From Planctomycetota bacterium (GTDB lineage: Bacteria > Planctomycetota > Phycisphaerae > Sedimentisphaerales > SM23-30): a stretch of DNA of 8,915 bases. The stretch spans positions 1 through 8,915 of the forward strand of contig JAKJEP010000123.1 in NCBI GenBank assembly GCA_022705365.1, given 5' to 3'. Positions 1 through 5,904 of this stretch are shown here, one piece after another (position 1 is the first letter of the stretch; each line of letters starts with the position of its first letter). The translations under genes and the position numbers were made by a program. The notes beneath the pieces are model-generated. The model ran no database searches. It had not been told where the DNA came from and saw only the letters and a program-made list of their open reading frames with translations.

Positions 1-149
1 GACATCCCATCCAGATTCCTGGCCAGGTTAGGAGCGAATTTGCCCAGCACGATCCCGCCGATGATGCACAGGATCACCCAGACCGTAAGATATTTCTCAA
101 AAATATTCAATCCCTTCGCCGCCGCCTGTTCTTTCATTTCTGTGCTCAT
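1..149 (-). CDS. acr3: ACR3-family arsenite efflux pump, N-terminal part (runs off left edge)
   Basis: Only the first 49 codons are present; the rest lies beyond base 1. The start is an ATG at 147-149 with an AAGGA-type ribosome site at about 156-160. The readable protein begins MSTEMKEQAAAKGLNIFEKY, followed by a hydrophobic stretch (roughly residues 21-37, LTVWVILCIIGGIVLG) and then KFAPNLARNL. A short cytoplasmic tail, 'EKYLTVWV', then a first membrane helix ending in GxxLGxxxP is the usual opening of ACR3 (BASS superfamily) arsenite permeases, which export As(III) across the inner membrane using the proton motive force. The position supports this: it starts 13 bases after the arsM stop, in the same operon as arsR. 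The family call rests on a short segment plus context; another BASS-superfamily transporter is the main alternative. Confidence 0.8.
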   Translation of the reverse strand, partial: MSTEMKEQAAAKGLNIFEKYLTVWVILCIIGGIVLGKFAPNLARNLDGM

Positions 150-162
150 AATCAAATCCTTT

Positions 163-993
163 TTACTTCTTCCAGGCGGTAACATTTACGCTGACAATAT
201 AATCACTCAGTTTGGCGCCCGCCGGCAACGCCTCTTTCACCGCCCGGTAGAGCGGATCATTGCAGTCCGCCAGCACATCCAGGTTGTACACCTTTTCTTC
301 TATCTGAATATCATACAAACCCGCCTGTGCCGCCATTTTTCGTGTTTCCTCTACCAGAACCGCCCCCGCCACGCAGCTTACCAGGGCCGCAGCCGATTGG
401 AGAACCTCCGGCGGCAGCGGCTTCTTCAGCGCCAGATCCGACACGCAGGCCCGGCCGCCCGTTTTCAATACCCGGGCTATCTCGTTCCAGACCTGCTGCT
501 TGTCCGGCGAAAGATTGATAACGCAGTTGGAAATCACCACATCGATGCTGGCGTCAGCCGCCGGCAGATACTCAATCTCCCCCAGCCGGAACTCGACATT
601 GGCCAGCCCGGTCTTTTGCGTGAACGCGGCAATACTGGCCCGCGATTTGCTGAGCATGGCCGCTGTCATATCCACCCCGATAGCCCGGCCCTGCGGCCCC
701 ACCTTGGCGGCGGCGATAAACACATCGAATCCACCTCCGCTGCCCAAATCCAGAATCACCTGTCCCAGTTTCAGATTCGCCAGCGCCGTCGGATTCCCGC
801 AGGACAGACCCATATTAGCTCCCTCCGGCAAAAGCTCCAATTCCTCCTGCGAATAACCGATGCCTTCCGCCAGCTTCTGCGGCGCACTCGATCCGCAACA
901 GCAGCAGCTCGACTGCCCCTGGGAAATTTCCGTATAACCCTGCCGGACCGTTTCCCTGATTTTTTCACTTTGCTTCAAATGTTCATCTACCAT
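163..993 (-). CDS. arsM: Arsenite methyltransferase ArsM
   Basis: This 276-residue protein is an S-adenosylmethionine-dependent As(III) methyltransferase, which turns arsenite into methylated arsenicals in the cytoplasm. The SAM-binding loop DLGSGGGFD is at about residues 82-90. The three cysteines expected to bind As(III) are visible: C65 in GLSCGNP, C157 in SNCVINL and C207 in SCVAGA. An extra cysteine run (SSCCCCGSS, about residues 28-36) near the N-terminus is common in bacterial ArsM. The length fits the compact bacterial form. I chose the ATG at 991-993 because AAGAGG lies seven bases upstream (1001-1006). The reading frame stays open to 1095, but that extension reads through the arsC remnant and has no family resemblance. 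The gene lies between the arsC remnant and acr3, so it is co-transcribed with arsR. Confidence 0.95.
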   Translation of the reverse strand: MVDEHLKQSEKIRETVRQGYTEISQGQSSCCCCGSSAPQKLAEGIGYSQEELELLPEGANMGLSCGNPTALANLKLGQVILDLGSGGGFDVFIAAAKVGPQGRAIGVDMTAAMLSKSRASIAAFTQKTGLANVEFRLGEIEYLPAADASIDVVISNCVINLSPDKQQVWNEIARVLKTGGRACVSDLALKKPLPPEVLQSAAALVSCVAGAVLVEETRKMAAQAGLYDIQIEEKVYNLDVLADCNDPLYRAVKEALPAGAKLSDYIVSVNVTAWKK

Positions 994-1000
994 AATTACA

Positions 1001-1006
1001 CCTCTT
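1001..1006 (-). promoter_or_regulatory. Ribosome binding site of arsM, overlapping the arsC-remnant stop
   Basis: AAGAGG on the minus strand, seven bases before the ATG at 993. It fixes the arsM start against the longer open frame. The TAA stop of the arsC-remnant frame (1005-1007) overlaps this site, a layout that would favour translational coupling. Confidence 0.7.
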
Positions 1007-1130
1007 ACTTTGCCATAGATTGAAGTTTGGAGCGATGGCCAGACATAACCACGCCCGCCTCCGCCATCTGGCTGCGGCAGGAATTGCCCGTGCACAAAAA
1101 CAATACTTTTATCTTTGGTAATGACTGCAA
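1005..1130 (-). pseudogene. arsC: Arsenate reductase arsC remnant with internal deletion
   Basis: In a frame different from arsR and arsM, the minus strand between them reads KIKVLFLCTGNSCRSQMAEA, then GVVMSGHRSKLQSMAK and a TAA stop. The first part is the near-invariant opening of thioredoxin-coupled (low-molecular-weight phosphatase-like) ArsC: strand 1 and the CX5R anion-binding loop CTGNSCR. The second part resembles a segment that lies some 30 residues further on in intact ArsC (EAGxDISGxxSK). The intervening stretch and everything after it, including the later redox cysteines, are gone. Intact ArsC has roughly 130-140 residues; only about 41 codons are open here. There is no ATG; a TTG at 1128-1130 inside the end of arsR, behind GGGAGAG, is the only plausible start. 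It is most likely non-functional. Retention as a mini-protein is possible but unsupported. Confidence 0.8.
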
Positions 1131-1489
1131 AAACTCTCCCGTTTCATCCGGCGGATTTCCCGCAATTTAGTCAGCTCCTCCCCCATCAACTCCGCCTCCA
1201 GATACTCCCGCAGCCAGCGGATCGTGCCGGCCAGCTTCACATCCCCTCCGCTCTCCGCCAGCCGGTAATAGATCCACCGCCCCTCCTTGCGGCTCTCTAC
1301 CAGCCCCGCCTGATGCAATATCGACATATGCTTCGAGACCGTCGAGGGTGCCAGCCCCAGCATCTCAATAAGCTGGCACAAACACATCTCCCCCTCACAC
1401 AGATACCGCAGTGCCCGCACCCGCTGGCCATCCGCCAACGCCTTGGTTAAAGTAGTAAATTCATCTATTATATTACGATACTTCGCCAT
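1109..1489 (-). CDS. arsR: ArsR-family As(III)-responsive repressor
   Basis: A 126-residue winged-helix repressor of the ArsR/SmtB family; it binds operator DNA and releases it when As(III) is bound. The recognition helix region is PSTVSKHMSILHQAGLV (about residues 48-64), followed by the wing ESRKEGRWIYYRL (65-77). The metal site is visible as C31 plus the CxC pair C36-L-C38 (EMCLCQL), matching the ELCVCDL-type As(III) site of classical ArsR. It opens the ars operon, with arsC remnant, arsM and acr3 downstream on the same strand. The ATG at 1489 has no clear Shine-Dalgarno. The best promoter puts the transcription start at about the same base, so the message may be leaderless. No in-frame ATG nearby offers a better start. 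The last residues, including C121, overlap the remnant arsC frame. Confidence 0.93.
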   Translation of the reverse strand: MAKYRNIIDEFTTLTKALADGQRVRALRYLCEGEMCLCQLIEMLGLAPSTVSKHMSILHQAGLVESRKEGRWIYYRLAESGGDVKLAGTIRWLREYLEAELMGEELTKLREIRRMKRESFCSHYQR

Positions 1490-1497
1490 ATAACGAA
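1482..1497. promoter_or_regulatory. Candidate ArsR operator (near-palindrome at the arsR start)
   Basis: TTCGCCATATAACGAA is a 16-base imperfect palindrome in which 6 of 8 positions per half match. It abuts the TATAAT box and covers the arsR start codon, where a bound repressor would block initiation. Its role as operator is inferred from position and symmetry only. Confidence 0.4.
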
Positions 1498-1526
1498 TTA
1501 TAAGCCGCCCCCTAGCCGCTTGTCCA
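1497..1526 (-). promoter_or_regulatory. Promoter of the ars operon
   Basis: On the minus strand TGGACA (1521-1526, five of six to the -35 consensus), an 18-base spacer and a perfect TATAAT (1497-1502) form a sigma-70-type promoter. The expected transcription start, about seven bases on, falls at about 1490, next to the arsR ATG at 1489. Confidence 0.65.
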
Positions 1527-1555
1527 CTCTTTTTCCCGAATTTTTGCCGGCATTT

Positions 1556-1561
1556 TATAAT
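1556..1561 (+). promoter_or_regulatory. Possible -10 box for the CLC gene
   Basis: A perfect TATAAT stands 68 bases before the CLC start on the plus strand, divergent from the ars promoter. No good -35 box lies 16-18 bases upstream. An extended -10-like TGATATGGT at 1581-1589 is an alternative. The call is weak. Confidence 0.25.
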
Positions 1562-1629
1562 TCCCTCTGCCGCCCGGCTGTGATATGGTTCTCTTTTTGG
1601 TAACGTGATGTCCGTGGAGAGTGTTATAA

Positions 1630-3468
1630 ATGCCTGAAATTAATAGCCCTATGCGACGGGGCGGCCGCTTGCGGCATCAATTCGTCCGGCTCCTCAAACG
1701 CCTGGGCTATCGGGAAGAGACCTTTTTGGTCCTGCTGGCCTGCCTGATCGGCACGCTGACCGGCCTGGGGTCCGTCGGTTTTACCAAATTGATCCATCTG
1801 GCCCATGATTTCTGCTACGGCGGCGTCCACCATTCGGGCCTCTACGGCGGCAGGACCTGGCTGCTGCTGATTCTGCCGGCCGCTGGGGCGCTGCTGGTCG
1901 GATTCATCACCTACTACTTCGCCCGCGAGGCACGGGGCCACGGCGTTCCCGAAGTCATGGACGCCATCGCCCGGCGTAACGGCGTCATCCGCCCGCGGGT
2001 CGCCCTGGCCAAAGCCGTCTCCTCAGCCCTCACCATCGGGTCCGGCGGATCAGCCGGGATGGAAGGCCCCATCATCCAGATCGGCTCGGCCATCGGCTCC
2101 GCCGCGGGGCAATTCTTTCAGGTGGTCAAACACAACATGCCCGTCCTGGTCGGCTGCGGCGCCGCGGCGGGGATTTCCGCCATCTTCCATGCCCCCATTG
2201 CCGGGGTCCTGTTCGCCCTGGAAATTTTTCTCCGCGAACTGAACTTCAAAACCTTCTCGCCCGTGCTGCTGGCCTCCGTCTTAAGCAGCGTGGTTACATC
2301 GGCCCTGCTGGGGTCCAACGAGGCCATCTTCCCCATCCTCAGCCAGTCCGCCTACCGCTTCCAATGGTACGAACTGGGAAATTACGTCGTGCTGGGACTG
2401 CTCTGTGCGGCGGCGGCAGTCTTTTTCATCCGGCTGCTCTACGCCCTGGAAGATCTGTTTGCCTGGATCAACGTCCACCATATCATCAAACCCGTGCTCG
2501 GCGCCCTGTGCCTGGGACTCATCGGCCTGTTCACCGTATATGTCATGGGCGATACTCGCTTGCGGGAACCTGCCATCTTCGGCAACGGCTACCCGCTCAT
2601 CGGCCGCTGCATCGGCGCCTCCCTGCCCGAAGGGACATCCGCTTTGCCCCTGTCTGTCGGCGTATTGGTCCTGCTTTTCTTTCTGAAAGCCCTCGCCACC
2701 GGCCTGACGCTCGGCTCCGGGGGTTCCGGCGGTGTGTTCGCTCCCTCCCTTTTCCTGGGGGCGGTGGTCGGCTATGCCTTCGGCCTGTCGCTGGAGCATT
2801 GGGGCATATTCCCCCAGCTCAGCCCCGCCACCTATGCCCTGGTCGGCATGGCCTCCGTCGTCGCCGCCACCACCCACGGCCCGATGGCCGCCATCGTCAT
2901 CGTCTTTGAGATGACCCGCAGCTACCACGTGATTCTGCCGGTCATGTTTTCCACCACCGTCGCCCTGGCGGTGGCCCAGCTTCTCTGCCGCGATTCCATC
3001 TATACCCTCAAGCTCCGCCGCCGCGGTGTCCATTTCGAAACCCGCGCCAACACCGCCCTCCTCCGCCGCCTCACCGTCCAGAGGGTCATGCAGCCGCGCT
3101 GCACCCTGGTTTATGATGACACCCCCTTGCAGGAGGTCATGCAAAAAGCCGTCGATATGGAACTGGCGGATTTCATTGTCGTCAATCATGCCCAAAAATA
3201 TTATGGTCTGCTCGTAGCCCGGGACCTGCGTACTGCCCTCCTTCAGCCGGAGTCGGTCCCCCTGCTGGTAGCCGGCGAACTGGCCCGTACGAATATCCCC
3301 ACCGTCCTGCCCGACGAAACCCTCGACACCATTCTCGATAAATTCGCCCGCCTGGATGTCAACAGCCTGCCGGTGCAAAGCTCTCACGACGAGCACACCT
3401 TTGTCGGCATGATTACCCGCACCGCCCTCATGCGCCGCTACCAGCAGGAACTGGAAAAAGTCCGTTAA
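1630..3468 (+). CDS. CLC-family chloride channel/transporter with C-terminal CBS pair
   Basis: A 612-residue inner-membrane CLC protein, moving chloride or related anions. The family selectivity motifs appear in order: GHGVPEV (residues 103-109, in place of GSGIP), GSGGSAGMEGP (137-147, with the gating glutamate E145), FHAPIAGVLFALE (186-198) and GSGGSGGVFAP (362-372). The membrane part spans about residues 30-455. It is followed by two CBS domains (about 483-545 and 550-608), which in relatives bind adenine nucleotides and tune transport. The position of the inner proton glutamate of E. coli ClC-ec1 (E203) appears to be isoleucine here (I199), so H+ coupling may be absent. GGAGA nine bases upstream supports the ATG. 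The gene is alone on the plus strand and converges with the NTPase gene, with ten bases between the stops. No functional link to arsenic is evident. Confidence 0.95.
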   Translation: MPEINSPMRRGGRLRHQFVRLLKRLGYREETFLVLLACLIGTLTGLGSVGFTKLIHLAHDFCYGGVHHSGLYGGRTWLLLILPAAGALLVGFITYYFAREARGHGVPEVMDAIARRNGVIRPRVALAKAVSSALTIGSGGSAGMEGPIIQIGSAIGSAAGQFFQVVKHNMPVLVGCGAAAGISAIFHAPIAGVLFALEIFLRELNFKTFSPVLLASVLSSVVTSALLGSNEAIFPILSQSAYRFQWYELGNYVVLGLLCAAAAVFFIRLLYALEDLFAWINVHHIIKPVLGALCLGLIGLFTVYVMGDTRLREPAIFGNGYPLIGRCIGASLPEGTSALPLSVGVLVLLFFLKALATGLTLGSGGSGGVFAPSLFLGAVVGYAFGLSLEHWGIFPQLSPATYALVGMASVVAATTHGPMAAIVIVFEMTRSYHVILPVMFSTTVALAVAQLLCRDSIYTLKLRRRGVHFETRANTALLRRLTVQRVMQPRCTLVYDDTPLQEVMQKAVDMELADFIVVNHAQKYYGLLVARDLRTALLQPESVPLLVAGELARTNIPTVLPDETLDTILDKFARLDVNSLPVQSSHDEHTFVGMITRTALMRRYQQELEKVR

Positions 3469-3478
3469 TCCGCATATC

Positions 3479-4054
3479 TCACGGGGATTTGAGCACCTCC
3501 TGATACCGTTTTACCCCGTCCAGAACCTGGGAAATAGCTTCCGGCAGGTGGAAAGGGACCACGATCATATCGCGCGAAGGATATAAGGGGCGAACGGCGG
3601 AACCCAGACCGTCGCGCACCACCAGCAGCAAAGGCGTTCGAGTAGTACGGATGAGCCGGTCCGCAGCCGGCCGCCAGCCGGAACCGCGCAGTTCCAGGGG
3701 GCCGAATTCATCCAGAATGATTAAATGAGCATTGCGGGTATCGATACCCGCGAGAATTTCATTACCCCAGTCAAAGGCGGCGGAATCGAAGGCGAAAGGG
3801 ACCGACGGCTGGGGCCGGCGGGCCAGCGGCCGCGTTTGCCGGGTGGCAATATCGAGCAGATCGAAACCCGTCAGGTGACCCTGCTGGTAAATGGAAAGGC
3901 TGAGGAGGCCGGCCAAAGGAATACCCTGCTGACGGGCAGCGGATTCCAACTGGAGCAGCTTCGAGGTTTTGCCGGCATGGCGCGGCCCCGTCCATAAAAA
4001 CAAGGGATCAGCCGCTGCCCGAGGGCCGGTGAAAGGAGTTTTGGAAAAGTTCAT
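3479..4054 (-). CDS. Small P-loop NTPase, THEP1-like
   Basis: A 191-residue soluble P-loop protein. Walker A is GPRHAGKTS (residues 23-31) and Walker B is LIILDEFGPLEL (111-122, with D115 and E116). The order WTGPxxAGKT, then 'AGLLSLSIYQQGHLTGFDLLDI' near residues 48-69, then hhhDExGPxEL follows the plan of the THEP1-type nucleoside-triphosphatase family (NTPase_1), in which a strand reading GF(D/K)hhD lies between the Walker motifs. Members hydrolyse NTPs in vitro, but their cellular role is poorly known. The start ATG lies nine bases after the stop of the upstream membrane-protein gene, with only a weak, very close AAAGG before it, so translational coupling is likely. The protein probably works with that membrane partner. 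The NTP-binding call is firm; the family assignment is moderately sure. Confidence 0.7.
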   Translation of the reverse strand: MNFSKTPFTGPRAAADPLFLWTGPRHAGKTSKLLQLESAARQQGIPLAGLLSLSIYQQGHLTGFDLLDIATRQTRPLARRPQPSVPFAFDSAAFDWGNEILAGIDTRNAHLIILDEFGPLELRGSGWRPAADRLIRTTRTPLLLVVRDGLGSAVRPLYPSRDMIVVPFHLPEAISQVLDGVKRYQEVLKSP

Positions 4055-4063
4055 GCCTTTGGA

Positions 4064-4690
4064 TTACAGAACCTGGTAGCCGAAAATCACCAGACTGCCT
4101 GCCCAGCACAACGTCGAGGCCAGGGGGATCATACGGGCGGCCAGCCCCGGCTGCCATTGAAAAGGAGCCGGGTACTTCTGCCGCAGGCTTTCCGCCTGCC
4201 GCAAGCACAACGGCACCAGAAACGCTGAAAGCACGGCAATCACGCTGCCGCTGATCAGGACATGGTAGAGGAACTTCTCCGGATGATTCTGGACCCAGGG
4301 CTGATAGTGGATGACGTAGGTCATCAATACCGCAAAGGCCAGATTATTGAACCAGGCGGCCGCCGCCGCCGCCAGCCAGCGCCGTTTCAGGGCCAGCACG
4401 GCAAAAAACAGGTCAAACGAAATCCCCGTAACCAGTATGCCCAGATAATGGCATTTGTAAAACGGGGCGTTCAGGAATTTAAAAAACAGGGCGCCGACGG
4501 CAATCAGGGTGGCCATGCCCAGATAGGGGAAAAACACGCGGGCCAGCGACAACACCAGAAATCCGATCACCACCAGGGGAATGGAGGCGTAGGGAATTTT
4601 ATAGCCAAAGAGCGAACCGCCTAATAAAACCTCGGACAGGCCCCATACGGCACTGAAAAACAACCATCCTAAAATCATTTGTTTCTTCAT
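4064..4690 (-). CDS. Polytopic membrane protein of unknown function
   Basis: I do not recognise the family. The 208-residue product is strongly hydrophobic with about six or seven membrane segments (roughly residues 6-24, 36-54, 58-75, 83-101, 107-127, 142-163 and 187-205) and no cleavable signal. Polar features that could matter are E20 in the first helix, D93 in helix 4, N115/N116, and the H128-W132 loop. A TTG at 4696 would add two residues, but the AAGGAG site (4698-4703) is only one base from it and seven bases from the ATG at 4690, so ATG is chosen. A promoter-like TAGACA-N17-TAGGAT lies upstream. The gene is followed after nine bases by the NTPase gene. Size and topology are reminiscent of small substrate-binding integral proteins such as ECF S-components, but no diagnostic motif was seen. 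Confidence 0.75.
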   Translation of the reverse strand: MKKQMILGWLFFSAVWGLSEVLLGGSLFGYKIPYASIPLVVIGFLVLSLARVFFPYLGMATLIAVGALFFKFLNAPFYKCHYLGILVTGISFDLFFAVLALKRRWLAAAAAAWFNNLAFAVLMTYVIHYQPWVQNHPEKFLYHVLISGSVIAVLSAFLVPLCLRQAESLRQKYPAPFQWQPGLAARMIPLASTLCWAGSLVIFGYQVL

Positions 4691-4697
4691 CGTCAAT

Positions 4698-4703
4698 CTC
4701 CTT
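4698..4703 (-). promoter_or_regulatory. Ribosome binding site of the membrane-protein gene
   Basis: AAGGAG, seven bases before the ATG at 4690. It decides that start over the in-frame TTG at 4696. Confidence 0.75.
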
Positions 4704-4738
4704 ACAGGATAGATGTTGATGCGATAAAAGGTATATAG

Positions 4739-4767
4739 ATCCTACCGGCTAAACAAGACTTTGTCTA
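4739..4767 (-). promoter_or_regulatory. Likely promoter of the membrane protein-NTPase unit
   Basis: TAGACA (4762-4767, five of six to consensus), 17 bases, then TAGGAT (4739-4744, four of six). It sits about 50 bases before the start codon, downstream of the terminator that closes the preceding operon. Confidence 0.4.
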
Positions 4768-4830
4768 TCACAAATTTACGAGAAGGTTAGCCAGGGTATT
4801 ATCCCACGGTGGACGATTTTTAAACAAAGA

Positions 4831-4870
4831 GAGAACGGCTACGAACAGATTTCCATTCGCAACCGCTCTC
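4831..4870 (-). terminator. Intrinsic terminator of the surface-protein operon
   Basis: Arms 4831-4845 and 4856-4870 (GAGAACGGCTACGAA / TTCGCAACCGCTCTC) pair at 12 of 15 positions plus G-U pairs, with a 10-base loop. On the minus strand the hairpin is followed by TCTTTGTTT. It begins about 58 bases after the stop of the PEP-CTERM gene. A TGTTTTTC run on the other side could let it act in both directions. Confidence 0.65.
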
Positions 4871-4928
4871 CCCATTGTTTTTCATAAGCCCTTAGTGCTT
4901 TGTAAAGCAGGAGTTACGGCTCTATCCC

Positions 4929-5732
4929 TTAACGGCCCCGCCGCCGCCGACAAATCAGAGAGCCGCCCACACCCAACAGCAGGATACTTACTGGTTCCGG
5001 TACTACTACATCATTGATTGTACGGGTGCAAAGCTGGTAATAGTCCCATTCATTCCGGGTATATTGTTCGATAATGCCGGTCACGCTGTCCAGTTGGGCA
5101 CCCGCCTGAACATAGGGATGATAGGTAGCACCGCCCAGCTCAGCGCCGATGTAATAATCAGTGGCCCAGCAGGTGCCGTTGACATTCTGCAGGGCGTAAT
5201 TATCCGCGTTTTTTCCCTGATCCAGCGCCGCTACCGTAACATCCTGAACCTGCACGAGCATCGCTTCATAGAGTTCGCTGGAATGCCCCGCATCCACCGG
5301 ATAGGCGATATCTGAGGGACTCACCACCAGCGGGCTGGGCAAAGCGGAGGTACTGAGTTTGCTGAAAGCAGAACCGGGGCCATAAACCAGTTGCGTATTC
5401 CCGCGATATTCTTCCACCAGCATAGAGGTAAACGACACCACATCCCCCACCTCCACCTCGGCAAATTCGGTGCCGGTCGTAACGGCAAAAATACCGCCCC
5501 AGCCGCTGGGATTGGCCGGGTCGTAGATGGCCAGTTTGGTTTTGCCGCCCAGGAACTTGTGCAGCACCACGCCGCCGGCACAATCCACCGTTTGACCCAC
5601 CAGCGGGCTGTCACCGGTGGGATCCTCGGTGTACTGTATATCATAGATACTCAGAGCTTCGACATAAAGCGCATTCGATAAAAGGAAAAGAACCACTAAA
5701 AATATTTTACCAGACATCAATATCCTCATCAT
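4929..5732 (-). CDS. Secreted protein with PEP-CTERM sorting tail
   Basis: A 267-residue exported protein. Residues 1-26 form a signal peptide (MMRILMSGK, hydrophobic FLVVLFLLSNALYV, cleavage near VEA). The mature core starts LSIYDIQYTEDP and contains the blocks VDCAGGVV (49-56), DPANPSGWGG (71-80), VEVGDVVSF (93-101), EEYRGNTQL (107-115) and NGTCWATDYY (185-194). The C-terminus is a textbook PEP-CTERM signal: VPEP (244-247), a hydrophobic helix (248-261) and RRRRGR. Such tails are processed by exosortases that hand proteins to the cell surface or matrix. The core is paralogous to the product of the preceding gene (5905-6903). The start is the ATG at 5732 behind AAGGAG; an adjacent ATG at 5729 is equally possible, and the open frame up to 5753 lacks a ribosome site. 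The core's function is unknown; it recalls beta-rich OB-like domains, which is a guess. Confidence 0.88.
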   Translation of the reverse strand: MMRILMSGKIFLVVLFLLSNALYVEALSIYDIQYTEDPTGDSPLVGQTVDCAGGVVLHKFLGGKTKLAIYDPANPSGWGGIFAVTTGTEFAEVEVGDVVSFTSMLVEEYRGNTQLVYGPGSAFSKLSTSALPSPLVVSPSDIAYPVDAGHSSELYEAMLVQVQDVTVAALDQGKNADNYALQNVNGTCWATDYYIGAELGGATYHPYVQAGAQLDSVTGIIEQYTRNEWDYYQLCTRTINDVVVPEPVSILLLGVGGSLICRRRRGR

Positions 5733-5737
5733 TATTT

Positions 5738-5743
5738 CTCCTT
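5738..5743 (-). promoter_or_regulatory. Ribosome binding site of the PEP-CTERM gene
   Basis: AAGGAG five bases before the ATG at 5732 and eight before the ATG at 5729. It rules out the in-frame ATG at 5753, which has no such site. Confidence 0.7.
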
Positions 5744-5824
5744 TAGAAATCATTGTTTCTTTTTTTCGAACCCATCCCTAAAATAAACTGGAATGGGCAA
5801 CCAGGAAACTGCCGTTTCAACTTC

Positions 5825-5848
5825 TCAACTACTATTCATTTTTCTCAT
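5825..5848 (-). CDS. Seven-codon mini-ORF between the two secreted-protein genes
   Basis: In the 172-base gap between the paralogues, a strong GGAGG (5854-5858) stands five bases before an ATG that opens MRKMNSS and then TGA. No longer frame continues from it. It could be a leader peptide or the abandoned start of a lost gene, or it may be chance. Just downstream a small hairpin, GAAAC-GGCA-GTTTC, follows on the minus strand. Nothing else was recognised in this gap. Confidence 0.25.
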   Translation of the reverse strand: MRKMNSS

Positions 5849-5904
5849 TTTATCCTCCGGAAAAAATTGTTTGTTATTTGTTATCCTTAACGACCGATTG
5901 CATA

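Noticed and set aside
40..1023. Long plus-strand open frame opposite acr3 and arsM
   Set aside because: It lies antisense to clear ars genes; its Arg/His/Gln-rich product has no domain and is a by-product of GC-rich codons.
994..1095. N-terminal extension of arsM to an upstream start at 1095
   Set aside because: The added residues are glycine/proline-rich with no ArsM resemblance. The stretch encodes the arsC remnant in another frame, and AAGAGG marks the ATG at 993.
2364..2909. 181-codon plus-strand frame inside the CLC gene in a second frame
   Set aside because: Arg/Pro/His-rich shadow of the CLC coding sequence, with no start signal.
2281..3396. 371-codon minus-strand frame opposite the CLC gene
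   Set aside because: Low-complexity Gly/Asp/Gln-rich translation, fully inside a well-supported CLC gene; a shadow frame.
4896..4909. TGCTTTGTAAAGCA hairpin just after the PEP-CTERM stop as the terminator
   Set aside because: Six A/T-rich pairs with a two-base loop and no T-run; the larger hairpin at 4831-4870 is a better terminator.
5733..5904. Riboswitch (cyclic-di-GMP type) in the gap before the PEP-CTERM gene
   Set aside because: Small hairpins are present, but the conserved core of that class could not be found and no other known class fits.
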